This document shows positions 62,176-64,000 of a DNA stretch of 64,000 nucleotides, in pieces. Numbering within the stretch: position 1 is the first letter of the stretch; every line of letters starts with the position of its first letter. Source of the stretch: Ktedonosporobacter rubrisoli (GTDB lineage: Bacteria > Chloroflexota > Ktedonobacteria > Ktedonobacterales > Ktedonobacteraceae); assembly GCF_004208415.1 (NCBI RefSeq), contig NZ_CP035758.1:8990001-9054000 (forward strand), in the 5' to 3' direction. The notes below the pieces were generated by a model. That model did no database searches, had not been told where the DNA came from, and was given only the letters and a program-made list of their open reading frames with translations. A program made the translations under genes and the position numbers.

Positions 62176-63171
62176 CTAGGCGCTTCTCCTGCGACGGGGG
62201 GCGAGATCGTTGATCGCCTCTATAAGCTGTTGGGCGCCAGTGAGTGCTGCCTGCTCAAGAGGTTTGGAGTAGGGAAGCGGCACTTCAACGCTTGCCACAC
62301 GTTTGATCGGTGTATCCAGATCGTCGAAAGCTTCTTCTTGCAGTGTGGCGGCAATCTCTGCCCCGATACCATAAGAACGCCAGTCTCCCTCAAAGACAAT
62401 GGCCCGGTTGGTTTTCTTGATTGAGTTGATGAGGGTCTCATGATCGAGAGGCCGTAATGAGCGAATATCGACTACCTCAATGCTCAACTGCTTCTCTTTC
62501 TCCATTCGGCGCGCAACCTCCATGGCGATAGCTGTCATGCGCGAGTAGCTAATCACCGTCAGGTCGGTGCCTTCTCTTACAACCTGTGCTTTCCCAAAGG
62601 GGATAGTATAGTCGCCATCGGGTACCTCGCCTTTGATGTTATAGAGTCCGAGGTTTTCAAGGAAAAGGACTGGGTTGTTGTCGCGAATGGCTGTGCGCAA
62701 GAGGCCCTTGGCATCGGCCGGGGTCGAGGGAGCGACAACCTTAAGGCCTGGAATATGAGCAAACCAGACTTCAAGATTCTGGGAGTGAGTAGCTGAAAGC
62801 TGCTGGCCGCCACCTCCGGGCGTACGAATAACCATGGGAATGGGGCATTGGCCGCCAAACATATAGAAGATTTTGGCCGCATGGTTTACAATTTCATCCA
62901 TCGCCAGGGCGATGAAGTTGATAGTCATAATCTCTACTACGGGACGCAGGCCAAGCATTGCGGCTCCTGTCGCCAGGCCTACAAACCCGTTTTCTGCAAT
63001 AGGCGTATCCACTATGCGGCGCGGGCCGAACTCTTTGAGCAAGCCCGCAGTTATTTTATATGATCCTTCAAACTGGCCGATTTCTTCGCCGATTAAGAAT
63101 ACATTCTCATCGCGCAGCAATTCTTCGCGCAGTGTATCGTGGAGCGCCTGTCTAAAAGTGATCTCTGCCAT
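62176..63171 (-). CDS. pdhB: E1 beta subunit of pyruvate-dehydrogenase-type complex
   Basis: A 331-residue transketolase-like beta subunit. ITFRQALHDTLREELLRDENVFLIGEEIGQFEGSYKI, then DTPIAENGFVGLATGAAMLG and AEIAATLQEEAFDDLDTPIKRVA are family-typical. With E1 alpha it binds thiamine diphosphate and feeds the lipoyl arm of the E2. 40 nt after E1 alpha and 72 nt before E2, in one direction. It is a separate paralogue of the gene at 38695. Confidence 0.87.
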   Translation of the reverse strand: MAEITFRQALHDTLREELLRDENVFLIGEEIGQFEGSYKITAGLLKEFGPRRIVDTPIAENGFVGLATGAAMLGLRPVVEIMTINFIALAMDEIVNHAAKIFYMFGGQCPIPMVIRTPGGGGQQLSATHSQNLEVWFAHIPGLKVVAPSTPADAKGLLRTAIRDNNPVLFLENLGLYNIKGEVPDGDYTIPFGKAQVVREGTDLTVISYSRMTAIAMEVARRMEKEKQLSIEVVDIRSLRPLDHETLINSIKKTNRAIVFEGDWRSYGIGAEIAATLQEEAFDDLDTPIKRVASVEVPLPYSKPLEQAALTGAQQLIEAINDLAPRRRRSA

Positions 63172-63211
63172 ACGTTTTTCTTCCTAGAATGTAGTGCTTG
63201 TTTGCGGCACT

Positions 63212-64000
63212 TTATGCGTAGATGTAGTCCATCAAGGTATCTACCGAAGGGAATGGGCTCTCTTCCGCAAACTTGACTGCCTCTTCGACTTCTTGCTGCA
63301 CTTGCTCCTCAATTTTTTGTAGCCCCTCGTCGTCGATCAGATCGGCAGCCTTCAGGCGATCTGCGAAGGCGTGAATGGGGTCCTGCGCGCGTGCCTTTTG
63401 TACTTCTTCTGGGTTGCGATAGCGATCCGGGTCGACTACCGAATGACCTCGGAAACGATAGCTAACGGCTTCGATGAGGCTGGGCTCGTGTTGCTCGCGG
63501 GCAAATTTGGCAGCCTCACGTACAGCATCACGTACGGCTAGAACGTCATTGCCATCTACACGCACGCTGCGCATATCATAGGCGCAAGCTTTGCGGTAAA
63601 GCTCTCCCACAGCCGATCCCTGCTCAACAGAGAGGGCCATACCATACTGATTGTTGACGACGAAGTAAACAATGGGCAAGTGATAGATTTTGGCAAGATT
63701 GAGCGATTCATGGAATGGTCCACCATTGGTTGTGCCATCCCCCATCTGACATGCCACCACCTCATGTCCACCTCTGTAAGAGACGGCGAAGGCGGCTCCC
63801 GTGGCCAGGGGTAGCTGGCCTCCAACAATTCCGTAGCCTCCCATAAAGCGGCGCTCAAGGTCGAAGAGGTGCATTGAGCCACCTCGTCCGCGCGAACAGC
63901 CTGTTTCTTTGCCAAACAGCTCGGCCATGACTACCGAGGCTGAGATGCCGCGATGAAGCGCATAGCCGTGTTCTCGGTAGTTGGTATAGATATAATCGTC
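63212..64000 (-). CDS. pdhA: E1 alpha subunit of pyruvate-dehydrogenase-type complex, cut by right edge
   Basis: The frame runs from the stop at 63212 to the right window edge; the ATG at 63928 is internal because the 24 codons before it (DDYIYTNYREHGYALHRG) match the family. So the N-terminus (perhaps 80 residues) is missing. TPP motif GDGTTNGG ... NNQYGM is intact and SMHLFDLERRFMGGYGIVG matches the conserved loop. It is first in the E1 alpha-E1 beta-E2 unit. Pyruvate is the likely but unproven substrate. Confidence 0.87.
   Translation of the reverse strand, partial: DDYIYTNYREHGYALHRGISASVVMAELFGKETGCSRGRGGSMHLFDLERRFMGGYGIVGGQLPLATGAAFAVSYRGGHEVVACQMGDGTTNGGPFHESLNLAKIYHLPIVYFVVNNQYGMALSVEQGSAVGELYRKACAYDMRSVRVDGNDVLAVRDAVREAAKFAREQHEPSLIEAVSYRFRGHSVVDPDRYRNPEEVQKARAQDPIHAFADRLKAADLIDDEGLQKIEEQVQQEVEEAVKFAEESPFPSVDTLMDYIYA

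Noticed and set aside
1..64000. CRISPR array, tRNA, rRNA, phage or IS transposase genes
   Set aside because: No regularly spaced short repeats, no tRNA cloverleaf and no transposase or integrase motif were found by reading. A tRNA or covariance scan would be the decisive check.

Overview
The window is 64 kb of bacterial chromosome of moderate GC with long metabolic and signalling genes, and it shows no rRNA, tRNA, phage or CRISPR locus. Its style points to a filamentous Chloroflexota of the Ktedonobacteria type. That rests on two giant MalT-like STAND/LuxR regulators, a Ser/Thr kinase fused to a WD40 propeller, a second WD40 lipoprotein, a stand-alone Clp_N protein, and abundant alpha/beta hydrolases, amidases and branched oxo-acid dehydrogenase genes. 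The assignment is an inference from gene style, not from a marker gene.

Layout. 0-5 kb: an HD phosphohydrolase cut by the left edge, a NitT/TauT-type ABC importer whose ATPase gene has collapsed to an 87-codon remnant, and a pair coding for a HAMP-bearing membrane protein and a small winged-helix-like protein. 5-11 kb: an MBL hydrolase, a serine hydrolase/SDR pair, and a membrane-anchored MutS-like ATPase with a methyltransferase. 11-21 kb: a drug-efflux MFS protein, two MalT-like LuxR regulators, a SirB1/transglutaminase-like protein and an orphan nuoH. 21-29 kb: a manganese transporter (mntH) with a good promoter and a palindrome, a 905-residue secreted/membrane protein, a DUF983 protein, and a two-gene unit pairing a His/Asp-rich membrane protein with a secreted YtkA-like protein. 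29-33 kb: acetoacetyl-CoA synthetase and an acetate-type transporter, divergently arranged around a 790-bp structured spacer. 33-43 kb: the kinase-WD40 protein, then an acetoin-dehydrogenase-like cluster (acoX, E1 alpha, E1 beta, amidase, and an E2-like lipoyl protein that ends in an alpha/beta hydrolase) with an upstream lactonase-like MBL gene. 43-54 kb: a BFN-Clp_N fusion, an amidase, an arginase-family protein, an MFS protein, a 2-hydroxyacid dehydrogenase, a single-domain response regulator, a WD40 lipoprotein, an APH-like kinase and an EEP hydrolase. 54-64 kb: a 62-bp direct repeat, aldehyde dehydrogenase, an 860-bp gene-free stretch, a pseudo-receiver/pseudokinase, a polyQ membrane protein, an S53 peptidase, and a second, conventional pyruvate-dehydrogenase-type cluster (E2, E1 beta, E1 alpha) cut by the right edge.

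Much of the metabolism converges on C2-C4 units: acetoin or 2-oxo-acid cleavage to acetyl-CoA by two parallel lipoyl complexes, acetoacetate activation, acetate-type transport, and aldehyde oxidation. No E3 (dihydrolipoamide dehydrogenase) gene lies in the window, so both complexes must use one encoded elsewhere.

The most unusual items are the pseudo-receiver/pseudokinase (56569-58164), the BFN-Clp_N fusion (43353-44264), the internally deleted ABC ATPase (3201-3464), the duplicated D-x3-H-x12/13-H membrane protein with its secreted partner (27058-28852), the lipoyl-PSBD-hydrolase fusion (35473-36816), and a possible small RNA plus long leader between aacS and the transporter (31519-32308).
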